From assembly GCA_002293455.1 (NCBI GenBank), contig DBDH01000111.1:1-12359 (forward strand): a DNA stretch of 12,359 nucleotides, written 5' to 3'. How positions within the stretch are numbered: the first letter of the stretch is position 1; the number at the start of each line of letters is the position of its first letter. The DNA is from Treponema sp. UBA937. GTDB lineage: Bacteria; Spirochaetota; Spirochaetia; Treponematales; Breznakiellaceae. Positions 1 through 6,858 of this stretch are shown piece after piece. The notes below the pieces were generated by a model. That model worked only from the letters and a program-made list of their open reading frames with translations, was not told the origin of the DNA and did not search any database. The translations under genes were made by a program, and so were the position numbers.

Positions 1-708
1 CCTTTTCGGAGGGGACTCAATTTCCAAAGTCTCATCGTTTTCGGGTGCCGCAAAGGTTATTGTAGCAAGCGCAGTACAATTATTAAAAGCTCCGCCCTCA
101 ATTTTAGTAATTGTCGCCGCAATAACTATCGACGCCATGTTAGTGTTACCTGCAAAGGCATTTGAAAGAATGCTTCGCACAGTTCCGCCGCCAATGCTTA
201 CGGGAATAACAACATTATTCAAGGTTTTTCCATAATTGGTAAGTCCGCTTATGGCAAGATTTCCCGCCGCAGCTTGGGCGGCCCGAATATTTTGGGTATT
301 TTCCTCTTCTTCATCATATTCAAAAATATACTCCGGCGGTTCTATTTCAATTGCATCTGAATAAGCCGAATCGGTAAACTGACTGCTGCTGCCGGCAAGC
401 GCTTTAACTTCAATTTTATATACTCCCGATTTAGCCGCAAGTTTTTCTTCAAGCGAGTAATAATTATTACGTGTTATTATTGCCTGTTCGCTGTCAATAT
501 CAACGCGGTACTCCACGGCATCATTTACCTCAGCCCAAGTCAGCGTAAAGTCGTTTTCCCTTACCTGCACGTTTCTTGGTGCGGCTAAAGCAGTCTTAGT
601 ACCTGGACCGTTTGGATCAGGACAAGCGGTAAAAACCAACGTACACAAAACCAAAACCGCACAAAAAATATGTCCGGTTTTCACTTTTTGTTTCATAAAA
701 CCTATCAT
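1..708 (-). CDS. BspA-type leucine-rich-repeat surface lipoprotein, C-terminus cut by window edge
   Basis: Read on the minus strand, an open frame starts at ATG 708-706 and runs through position 1 without a stop, giving 236 residues of a longer protein. AGGAG at 720-716 sits 7 bases before this ATG. A second in-frame ATG at 696 is too far from the ribosome site. Residues 1-28 form a signal peptide (Lys6, Lys8, Lys10, then a hydrophobic core) ending in VFTAC, so Cys29 is the likely lipidated residue; Phe at -3 fits the relaxed spirochaetal lipobox. Residues about 44-122 look like a fibronectin type III-like module (conserved Trp58, Tyr67, the strand YKIEVKALA). A short acidic linker (DEEEEN, 132-137) follows. 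Residues 173-220 carry the BspA/LRR_5 pattern, with AFAGNTNMASIVIAATIT then IEGGAFNNCTALATITF. Such proteins sit on treponeme surfaces and take part in adhesion or matrix contact. The missing part probably holds more repeats. Codon use is more AT-rich than in the operons to the right. Confidence 0.85.
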   Translation of the reverse strand, partial: MIGFMKQKVKTGHIFCAVLVLCTLVFTACPDPNGPGTKTALAAPRNVQVRENDFTLTWAEVNDAVEYRVDIDSEQAIITRNNYYSLEEKLAAKSGVYKIEVKALAGSSSQFTDSAYSDAIEIEPPEYIFEYDEEEENTQNIRAAQAAAGNLAISGLTNYGKTLNNVVIPVSIGGGTVRSILSNAFAGNTNMASIVIAATITKIEGGAFNNCTALATITFAAPENDETLEIESPPKR

Positions 709-725
709 TTTACAACTCCTTTTTT

Positions 726-749
726 GCCGCAAAGCGGCACACTATTATA
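726..749 (-). promoter_or_regulatory. Candidate -10 box and 5'-end hairpin of the BspA-like lipoprotein gene
   Basis: On the minus strand a perfect TATAAT lies at 749-744. The -35 region is weak: nothing near TTGACA lies 16-18 bases upstream. A start about 7 bases downstream would put the 5' end of the transcript at the hairpin GCCGC-TTT-GCGGC (738-726), which is followed by AAAAAAGGAG, the ribosome site. A short stem at the very 5' end of a message often protects it from decay. The box is seen in the sequence; the transcription start and the protective role are inferred. Confidence 0.45.
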
Positions 750-950
750 ACGACACTGCTATGCAGGTTCGCTGTTCCCGTTTTTTGAGACAAATATTTT
801 ATTACGTTTGAGAAAATCGTTAAGGAGAATATTTATTTTTGACAAGGCTGTTTTTAAAATAAGGTTCCAATACATCCTTAGATTGTACAATAGAAAAGTC
901 AAAAAGGGAATAGTACTTTTGAGAGAAAATGGTGCTGTTTTAGTACTGTC

Positions 951-2729
951 TCAGTAAAAAATCCTAATATGTTCAATATTTGTTTTATGTTTCATTTTAA
1001 CGAGCAGCGTCTGTTCTGACGGAGAATATGACCAGCCGGAAGAATCATAGCGTTCAAACTGAGCATCGGTGCGGTAGTCCATATCGTAAAGCTGGATTTT
1101 TGCGAAAGGTTTCACTCCGCGGATAATCATGTAATGGGTTTCGCCTGATGGAAAACCGACAGAAATATCCAGAACATTGTTTTCCATAACGCTTGTAATG
1201 GTCGATGCCGCAGTCCAGGTCCACATTCCCGGAACAGATTTTATAGAAACAGCGCGGGGATAATATTCATCATGACGAAAAATTGTATATAGATGAGAGG
1301 AACTTACCCTGTTTCCCTCGGGCTTTTGAAGGCTTCCGTCTTTCGCAATGGTTACATAAAGAGGAATCGTCCCCTCCTGGTCAGTCAGATTTAAAACGGA
1401 AAGTATGATGGAACGGCCTATAGCAGCCCGTTCATACATACCGGAAGCATCTCCGTATTCAATTAAGGTTCTTCCTAGAATTGCATTATACAATACATCG
1501 ACTTCGCCATTTTGATGAACGAAAACAGCATCGCTGTCTATTTTTGTAAGATTCTGAGAGATGATGAAAAAAGACTGTTCCAAAAGCCGTTCAAAGGGAT
1601 TTTCTCCGCCGCTTCTCATAATTTCCCAATCTCTCCAACCATCAAAAACTCCCGCCGCCGAATGAATCTGTAATGTTGCCGGGTCAATGGTACTGATGAA
1701 TGAGGCTGCATCGTTAATAAACGCTGTCATGTTTCTCGTGGATAAATGATCAAAAATATGGGGTTCCCGGAATAAATCTTCGGATTTTTCATTTATCAGA
1801 CGGGATATTCCGGCAAGATATTCCCGTTCACGGGAAGAAATCGACCGCAGCCCCCAATCCAGCCTGCCCAAAAACACTGATAACATAAAGGAACGCTGCT
1901 GATTGTTTGAAAATGATTGAGGAATGGCTGCGACAGCAGACTTGTAATTTCCCCTTTTTACGGATTCCGCTAAATAAGCCGCCGCCAACTCTTCGGTAGG
2001 ATTTGTCCGGACGGTCCTGCTCCAGTCAAGATAAGATCCATCCTTCCATCTTTGAACTGCTTCATCATAATCCTTAATCGATTCGGTTCTGGCAAGAATG
2101 TAATCCGCGGGATTAAAATTCGCTTCATTGGGAATGACGGCATAATGGGCGTTGGGATTATCCCTGGTAAGGATTAACGCTTTTCTTTTAGCATTCACGG
2201 AAGTTTTATTAAAACCGTACATAAGACCATTATTTACGACAAACAAAGTCTTATGTTCATTAATTCCGGAAGAACGGGGAGTTTTAAAAGGCAGTTCGAT
2301 GGACGCTGTGTTTCCGCCAAGACTGCCAATGATACGGAGCTCCCGGTTCCCTCCGGTAAAATAAGGACTGAATGCGATAACGGTATCATCGGAAAGGACA
2401 AAATCGATCTTTTCACCGGAAATTATCATTTTTTCCAGCGTGATTTCTATTTCCGCTCCCTGATCATCCTTTATAACAAAGCCGCGTTCCGGGGCAAGCA
2501 TGAATTCGATTCCTTGAAAGAAAACACCGGCATCACCCGAAAGAAGAAATTCGGTGTCTGAAAGAATGGGCTGTTCAATATCTTCCCTGTAAAAACCTGA
2601 AACAACAAGATTGCCGTTCCTGTGGGTAAATGAGGTCCGTTTGGTAAATTGAAGCAGCACAAGGCCTGCAAAAACCACAATGTAAAGCGCAAGTAAAGCT
2701 ATAATCCGCGGAAAAACCGGTTTTTTCAT
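951..2729 (-). CDS. Membrane-anchored envelope protein of unknown function (592 aa)
   Basis: I do not recognise a named family. The start at 2729 is supported by AAGGTGAT at 2745-2738, 8 bases upstream. The protein begins MKKPVFPR and has one strong hydrophobic segment at residues 8-28 (IIALLALYIVVFAGLVLLQF), an uncleaved signal anchor with no lipobox cysteine after it. The remaining ~560 residues are hydrophilic and mixed alpha/beta, so they most likely lie in the periplasm. Residues 40-150 look strand-rich, with alternating hydrophobic runs such as AEIEITLEKMIISGEKIDFVL. Residues 225-390 look helical, with many Arg, Glu and Ala. Residues 400-592 return to strand-rich sequence with aromatic pairs (GMWTWTAAST, GWSYSP). 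No catalytic signature or repeat was found. It is divergent from the TPR/DHH/TraB operon and shares a 262-base control region with it, so a common envelope process is possible but unproven. The downstream partner on the same strand (BspA-like gene) is separated by 242 bases and has its own -10 box. Confidence 0.8.
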   Translation of the reverse strand: MKKPVFPRIIALLALYIVVFAGLVLLQFTKRTSFTHRNGNLVVSGFYREDIEQPILSDTEFLLSGDAGVFFQGIEFMLAPERGFVIKDDQGAEIEITLEKMIISGEKIDFVLSDDTVIAFSPYFTGGNRELRIIGSLGGNTASIELPFKTPRSSGINEHKTLFVVNNGLMYGFNKTSVNAKRKALILTRDNPNAHYAVIPNEANFNPADYILARTESIKDYDEAVQRWKDGSYLDWSRTVRTNPTEELAAAYLAESVKRGNYKSAVAAIPQSFSNNQQRSFMLSVFLGRLDWGLRSISSREREYLAGISRLINEKSEDLFREPHIFDHLSTRNMTAFINDAASFISTIDPATLQIHSAAGVFDGWRDWEIMRSGGENPFERLLEQSFFIISQNLTKIDSDAVFVHQNGEVDVLYNAILGRTLIEYGDASGMYERAAIGRSIILSVLNLTDQEGTIPLYVTIAKDGSLQKPEGNRVSSSHLYTIFRHDEYYPRAVSIKSVPGMWTWTAASTITSVMENNVLDISVGFPSGETHYMIIRGVKPFAKIQLYDMDYRTDAQFERYDSSGWSYSPSEQTLLVKMKHKTNIEHIRIFY

Positions 2730-2786
2730 AGTAACACATCACCTTAATTTCGATTTCGTCTGTAATGATGTTTTATCGATTGGAAC

Positions 2787-2815
2787 AGCATACCTGTTAT
2801 TGCGGCCTTTTTCAA
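2787..2815 (-). promoter_or_regulatory. Candidate sigma-70 promoter for the 592-aa envelope protein gene
   Basis: On the minus strand TTGAAA (2815-2810) and TATGCT (2792-2787) are separated by 17 bases, matching 5/6 and 4/6 consensus positions. The start would fall near 2780, giving a leader of about 50 bases before the ATG at 2729. A small dyad AACAG-N5-CTGTT (2784-2798) overlaps the -10 box. Read by eye only. Confidence 0.35.
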
Positions 2816-2892
2816 CAGTGTTTTTACGAAGTGTGAAAGATGCTGAACATGACAAAATATGACATTTTTATCGGATTAAACGATTAGCTCTA

Positions 2893-2908
2893 TAGACCGG
2901 TCGGTATA
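2893..2908. promoter_or_regulatory. 16-bp dyad resembling a TetR-family operator
   Basis: The sequence TAgACCGgtCGGTaTA is an inverted repeat with one mismatched pair outside a central GT. It lies 85 to 100 bases upstream of the TPR lipoprotein start and inside the divergent control region. The ACCG-N2-CGGT core flanked by TA is the style of site bound by many TetR-family repressors; that is a resemblance, not an identification. No TetR-like gene lies in the window. A TACAAT hexamer (2907-2912) adjoins it and could be a -10 box on the plus strand, although no clear -35 is visible. Confidence 0.35.
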
Positions 2909-2955
2909 CAATGCGCGTTATACATCGCCAGGGCGGATGCGAGGCTCATAGTAAC

Positions 2956-2982
2956 TTGTCTATCTTCCGATGTTTATATAAT
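2956..2982 (+). promoter_or_regulatory. Candidate promoter for the TPR/DHH/TraB operon, close to the start codon
   Basis: TTGTCT (2956-2961) and a perfect TATAAT (2977-2982) are 15 bases apart, which is a short spacer. Transcription would begin around 2988-2990, only a few bases before the ATG at 2992. Neither that ATG nor the one at 2983 has a purine-rich ribosome site upstream, so the message may be leaderless. If an upstream promoter is used instead, the same region would be an ordinary but poorly marked leader. Confidence 0.4.
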
Positions 2983-2991
2983 ATGGTAACG

Positions 2992-4476
2992 ATGATACAG
3001 TTTATAAGACAATCCAGACCGGCAGCCCGTCTGACTGCTGTCCTTGCGGGAATATTGATATTTGCGGCGGTTTCTTTCTTCATTTCCTGCGGGTCAACTC
3101 CGCCCGTAGAAGATGTACCGAAAACGGCAGAGCTTCCGGAGGATGTTCCTGTTACGGAAGACACAAGTCCTGTAGATGCAACACCCGTGGATACGAGTTC
3201 CGAGGAATATATTCTTACGGAAATATCGCGGGCTCTTTCAAACGGTGAACAGGAACGGGCTTTAGCTCTTTTCGATACCTTAAAACCCGAAGACGCGGAA
3301 AAAACCGGAATCAAGTTGTTGAAGGCCTCGGTGCTGGTTTCCGCGGGAAAGCTGGATGATGCCCGGAACATTGTAACAGACATTGCCGCGGCGGAACCTG
3401 ATAACGCCGAGGCTTTCTTTTCGCTTTCTTTTATCGAAGGCGCTTCCGGCAATGAACGGGCGCAAAGGGCCGCGCTGGAAAAAATCATCAGCATCGATCC
3501 CGATAACGCGGAAGCGTATGCGTCTTTGGGAAATATCGCTATGGGGAACCGGTCTTACCGTAACGCGAAAAATTATTTTAACCAGGCGCTCCAGGCGGAA
3601 AGCGGGAATCCCGACGCGCTTGTGGGGATGGCCGCTTTGTATTTCCGCGAAGATAATCCCAAAAATGCCGAAGCCCTGCTTAACCGGGCAATCCGTTTAT
3701 ATCCTGCCTGGTCCCGGCCGCTCGTCGAACGGGCGAAACTTTACGATAAATATGGGTATCCCGAAGACGCTCTCAAAGATTTTGATAAAGCAAAAGAATT
3801 GAGTCCTAACGATTATTACATTGCCGTAGACCGCGGAAATCTTTTAATCGATTTGCGGCGGATGGATGAAGCCTTAGCGGAATTTAACCGGGCGATTGAA
3901 ATCAATCCGGATAATTTTCTTGCCTATGTATTCAGCGCCGGGATAAAAGATGACCGGGGCGATTATGAGGGAGCGGAAAAAGATTATGCCGCGCTGATCA
4001 AATTACGGCCCGATTATTATTTCGCGTTTGAAGGTTACGGAATTTTAAAAATGCGGAACAGTCAATGGACTGAAGCGCGTGACGCTTTCGCCAAAGCATC
4101 CAGCTATGTTCCAAAAGACTATAGTTACGCGCTTCTTACCGCGGCGAATTCCATGAGAGCCGGAAGAATGTCCGATCCCAAAACGTTTCTCGCCAGAGCG
4201 CTTCCAAACTTTACGCGTGACACTATTGAGTGGTACATGCTTCGATTGTATCACGATCTAAACGGTGACAGCGATGTAGCTATGAGAATAGACCGTGAAA
4301 GAGATCAGGATAAAAAAGCGCAGATGCTCTATCATCTTGCCTCGTATTATGACATTCGGGGAAATAAAAATCTGGCGGATACGTATTATCTTGCAATGCG
4401 CGATTTGGACCGGAAAGGAATCCTCGAATGGAAGCTGAACGAGATTGCGTTGGGAAACCGGGGGATAATAAACTAA
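2992..4476 (+). CDS. TPR-repeat lipoprotein, first gene of a three-gene operon
   Basis: The likely start is ATG 2992, giving 494 residues; ATG 2983 and ATG 2911 are in frame but the extra residues do not look like a signal peptide, and the TATAAT box overlaps them. The N-terminus has Arg6, Arg9 and Arg13, a hydrophobic core (LTAVLAGILIFAAVSFF) and the lipobox FISC, with Cys33 lipidated. A low-complexity Pro/Thr/Asp/Glu linker (about 36-70) follows. Residues about 104-375 hold roughly eight tandem TPR units; the clearest share the A-x-x-x-F...P-D/N spacing (for example MDEALAEFNRAIEINPDN). A further helical region of TPR-like character runs to the C-terminus. TPR lipoproteins act as protein-binding scaffolds at the membrane. 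The partner is unknown. The stop codon abuts the ATG of the DHH gene, so the two are co-transcribed and probably translationally coupled. The family is certain; the role is not. Confidence 0.88.
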   Translation: MIQFIRQSRPAARLTAVLAGILIFAAVSFFISCGSTPPVEDVPKTAELPEDVPVTEDTSPVDATPVDTSSEEYILTEISRALSNGEQERALALFDTLKPEDAEKTGIKLLKASVLVSAGKLDDARNIVTDIAAAEPDNAEAFFSLSFIEGASGNERAQRAALEKIISIDPDNAEAYASLGNIAMGNRSYRNAKNYFNQALQAESGNPDALVGMAALYFREDNPKNAEALLNRAIRLYPAWSRPLVERAKLYDKYGYPEDALKDFDKAKELSPNDYYIAVDRGNLLIDLRRMDEALAEFNRAIEINPDNFLAYVFSAGIKDDRGDYEGAEKDYAALIKLRPDYYFAFEGYGILKMRNSQWTEARDAFAKASSYVPKDYSYALLTAANSMRAGRMSDPKTFLARALPNFTRDTIEWYMLRLYHDLNGDSDVAMRIDRERDQDKKAQMLYHLASYYDIRGNKNLADTYYLAMRDLDRKGILEWKLNEIALGNRGIIN

Positions 4477-5508
4477 ATGGGCGCGGCCGATGCATTTGCC
4501 AGATTGATTGAATTATTGGAAGGCGTTGTTTCTGAACGTGAAGTGACAGCGGCGGATGGGACTGTCTCCTTACAAAAACCGGTGCTTATCCAAACCCATG
4601 ATTTTCCCGATCACGACGCGATGGCGGCGGCTTACGGCTTGCAGCAGTTATTGCTGCGTTTTAATGTTCATCCGCGGATTGTATACCGGGGAATCATTCA
4701 AAGCCATTCCCTTTGGACCATGATCACAGAACTGAACATTTCCCTTATGAGAGTGGATAAAAATATTCCGGAAGATTTGATGGATGTTCCTTGTATCGTG
4801 ATAGACGGAAATCCTAATAACACAAACGCCAGGCTGGTTAATCAAAATCTTTTTGGAGTGATTGATCATCATGTTGATTCAAAAGCGCCGGAATGTCTTT
4901 TCACCGATATCCGTACCAGTTACGGTTCATGTTCCGCGATTATTGCCGACTACTGGGAAGATTCCGGCATGATTCCTAACAAGTATACCGCCACGGCTCT
5001 TCTTATGGGCATTGAAATGGATACGGATTTTCTCAGCCGCAGTATAAGTCCATCGGACCTTGACGCGCTGCATCGGCTTTTTTTTCGGGCGGATTGGGAG
5101 TTTGGAACACGTATTCTTAAATCATCGCTTTCCGTAAAAGATATTCCGATTTTTGCTCTCGCTTCGGCAAACGTAAAGATCAGCGGGAATCTGTTTTTTA
5201 CCGTGATAAAAGCCGAATCGTCAAAAGAGCTTATTTCTATATTAGCCGATTTTTTCCTCCGCTTGAGAGAGATCGCCGTTACTGTTATTATAAAAGATCA
5301 GCCGAACAGCCGCCATGTATCGGTGAGAAGTAAATCGAGTGATATTTCCGCGTCCGTAACTATCCGCAAAGCCTTAAGCGGTATCGGAAGCGGCGGCGGT
5401 CACGATCATATGGCCGGCGGCGTTATTGACACATCGATAGAAATCAGCGACGAAGATATATTCCGGCGCTTTATTGATGCTGTAACATTTGCACAGGAGA
5501 TACAATGA
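4477..5508 (+). CDS. DHH/DHHA1 family phosphoesterase (NrnA-like)
   Basis: This 343-residue cytoplasmic enzyme has the two-domain DHH-DHHA1 layout. The DHH domain shows the metal ligands in order: THDFPDHDA (40-48, with His41, Asp45 and Asp47), Asp110 in VIDGNPN, the name-giving DHH at 130-132 in VIDHHVDS, and Asp182 in GIEMDTDFL. The C-terminal DHHA1 domain has the substrate-binding loop GGGHDHMAGG at 306-315. Members remove phosphate from pAp or cleave very short RNAs and linear dinucleotides such as pApA using Mn2+; which of these applies here cannot be told from sequence. The length is typical, with about 35 extra residues before the first motif. ATG follows the previous stop with no gap (TAAATG); GGGGGA at 4460-4465 is the probable ribosome site, 11 bases upstream. 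It overlaps the TraB gene by 4 bases (ATGA). It is not RecJ, which is much longer. Confidence 0.9.
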   Translation: MGAADAFARLIELLEGVVSEREVTAADGTVSLQKPVLIQTHDFPDHDAMAAAYGLQQLLLRFNVHPRIVYRGIIQSHSLWTMITELNISLMRVDKNIPEDLMDVPCIVIDGNPNNTNARLVNQNLFGVIDHHVDSKAPECLFTDIRTSYGSCSAIIADYWEDSGMIPNKYTATALLMGIEMDTDFLSRSISPSDLDALHRLFFRADWEFGTRILKSSLSVKDIPIFALASANVKISGNLFFTVIKAESSKELISILADFFLRLREIAVTVIIKDQPNSRHVSVRSKSSDISASVTIRKALSGIGSGGGHDHMAGGVIDTSIEISDEDIFRRFIDAVTFAQEIQ

Positions 5509-6683
5509 ACGATACCCGTATGAACATCACGCTGAATGACAGGGAAATCATCCTTATTGGAACAGCCCATATTTCAAAGGAAAGCATCGATGAAGTGAGT
5601 GAGGTAATCCGCGATTCAAATCCCGACATGGTTTGCGTTGAGCTTGATGAAGGCCGTTATGCTTCGATAACACAGCCGGAAAATTGGCAGAAACTTGACA
5701 TCATCAAAGTGTTGAAAGAGGGGAAGGGCTTTCTTCTTATGGCGAATTTGGTTCTTTCCAGTTTTCAGCGGCGGCTGGGGAATGAACTGGGAGTGAAACC
5801 GGGAGACGAAATGCGGAAAGCTATTGAGCTTGCGAAAGAGTTGAACATTCCGTATTCGCTTTGCGACCGGGAAATCCAAACAACGCTCAGAAGGGCTTGG
5901 GCGCGCTGCGGATTCTGGAGCAAATCGAAACTGCTGGCATCACTGCTTTCGAGCGCGGTTACTACCGAAAAACTGAGCGAAGAAGAACTGGAAAATCTGA
6001 AAAAGCAAAATGAACTTGATGATATGATGGGCGAACTTTCAAAGTTCCTTCCGTCGGTAAAGGAAACATTAATTGATGAACGCGACCAATATCTTGCGGC
6101 AAAGATTTGGGCAAGCGGCGGAAAAAAATCCGTTGCGGTAGTCGGCGCGGGCCACATGAGCGGAATCAAAGCTCATCTTGAAAAGATTGCCGCGAATAAA
6201 GAAAGCGATGATGTGTCCGCGTTGAATATCATCCCGCCTTCCGGGGGCATTGGGAAAATAGCCGGGTGGATTATTCCCGTGCTGATTGTCGCGCTTATTG
6301 TGTTCGGCTTTTTTCAAGCCGGAGCCGATGTAAGTTTGCATATGCTGCTTCGCTGGGTTCTGCTTAACGGGTCCCTTGCGGCGCTTGGAACACTCATCTG
6401 CTTGGGGCATCCTTTATCAATTTTGGTGTCGTTTATCGGCGCGCCAATCGCCACGATAAATCCGTTCATCGGCGTCGGGCTTTTTGCGGGAATTACCGAA
6501 GCGTCAATCCGGAAACCCCGCGTGCAGGACGCTCAGAATCTTTCAAACGATGTTTCCAGCATTAAAGGCGTGTACCGGAACCGGATCACGAAGGCGCTGC
6601 TCATTTTCTTGCTTTCTTCTGTGGGGGGAATGCTGGGGAACTTTATTTCGATCCCGTCTTTGGCCGGAACCTTGTTCGGTTAA
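5505..6683 (+). CDS. TraB-family integral membrane protein (pheromone-shutdown type)
   Basis: The 392-residue protein has an N-terminal cytosolic TraB domain and a C-terminal membrane part. The domain shows the family's paired GxxH motifs: GTAH with His22, and GAGH with His217, plus VCVELDEGRY (43-52), where Glu46 and Arg51 are conserved. The fold is that of the TraB/GumN/Tiki group, whose best-studied members are metal-dependent peptidases; activity of bacterial TraB proteins is mostly unproved. From residue 252 there are about four membrane segments (252-273, 279-304, 306-330, 362-385). Enterococcal PrgY/TraB limits the action of a secreted peptide pheromone, but outside plasmids the role of this widespread family is unknown. 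AGGAG at 5495-5499 lies 5 bases before the ATG, and the start overlaps the stop of the DHH gene by 4 bases, so they are translationally coupled. It is the last gene of the operon. Confidence 0.9.
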   Translation: MNDTRMNITLNDREIILIGTAHISKESIDEVSEVIRDSNPDMVCVELDEGRYASITQPENWQKLDIIKVLKEGKGFLLMANLVLSSFQRRLGNELGVKPGDEMRKAIELAKELNIPYSLCDREIQTTLRRAWARCGFWSKSKLLASLLSSAVTTEKLSEEELENLKKQNELDDMMGELSKFLPSVKETLIDERDQYLAAKIWASGGKKSVAVVGAGHMSGIKAHLEKIAANKESDDVSALNIIPPSGGIGKIAGWIIPVLIVALIVFGFFQAGADVSLHMLLRWVLLNGSLAALGTLICLGHPLSILVSFIGAPIATINPFIGVGLFAGITEASIRKPRVQDAQNLSNDVSSIKGVYRNRITKALLIFLLSSVGGMLGNFISIPSLAGTLFG

Positions 6684-6768
6684 AAAGCCGGACTGGAATA
6701 GTAAAATCTTGCACTAAAATATTCCTCATCTCTTTCATATTGGCGGATAATCGGTATGAAAAACAAAA

Positions 6769-6798
6769 ATGACCATCATTTAGTAAAAATTTTACGAT
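6769..6798 (+). promoter_or_regulatory. Candidate promoter with embedded palindrome upstream of chvE
   Basis: ATGACC (6769-6774) and TACGAT (6793-6798), 18 bases apart, each match 4/6 of the sigma-70 boxes. A perfect 13-base dyad GTAAAA-A-TTTTAC (6783-6795) fills the spacer and overlaps the -10 box, the right place for a repressor to block transcription. A second possible -10 (TAAAAT, 6822-6827) has no good -35. A 7-base inverted pair, GGCGGAT (6742-6748) and ATCCGCC (6813-6819), brackets the region. Sugar operons of this type are usually substrate-controlled, but no regulator gene is in the window. Confidence 0.3.
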
Positions 6799-6858
6799 AT
6801 GCAAATATCCCCATCCGCCTGTAAAATAATCTAAAGATTCAAATATGGAGGTCTTTTT

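Noticed and set aside
839..860. Plus-strand TTGACA (839-844) followed by TAAAAT (855-860), as a promoter.
   Set aside because: The spacer is only 10 bases and no plus-strand gene lies downstream.
911..950. Possible terminator for the 592-aa gene from the repeated AGTACT followed by TTTTT on the minus strand.
   Set aside because: AGTACT is itself a palindrome and the loop would be 24 bases, so pairing is not convincing.
2911..2991. N-terminal extension of the TPR lipoprotein from ATG 2911.
   Set aside because: No ribosome site, the extra 27 residues are polar and would bury the signal peptide, and a TATAAT box overlaps their coding region.
2946..3494. Minus-strand open frame of 182 codons opposite the TPR lipoprotein gene.
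   Set aside because: It is antisense to a clear signal peptide and TPR coding region, and its Ser/Ala-rich sequence is typical of a shadow frame.
6695..6725. Possible terminator after the TraB gene, GGAATA (6695-6700) pairing with TATTCC (6720-6725).
   Set aside because: Only 6 AT-rich base pairs across a 19-base loop and no clean T run; too weak to call.
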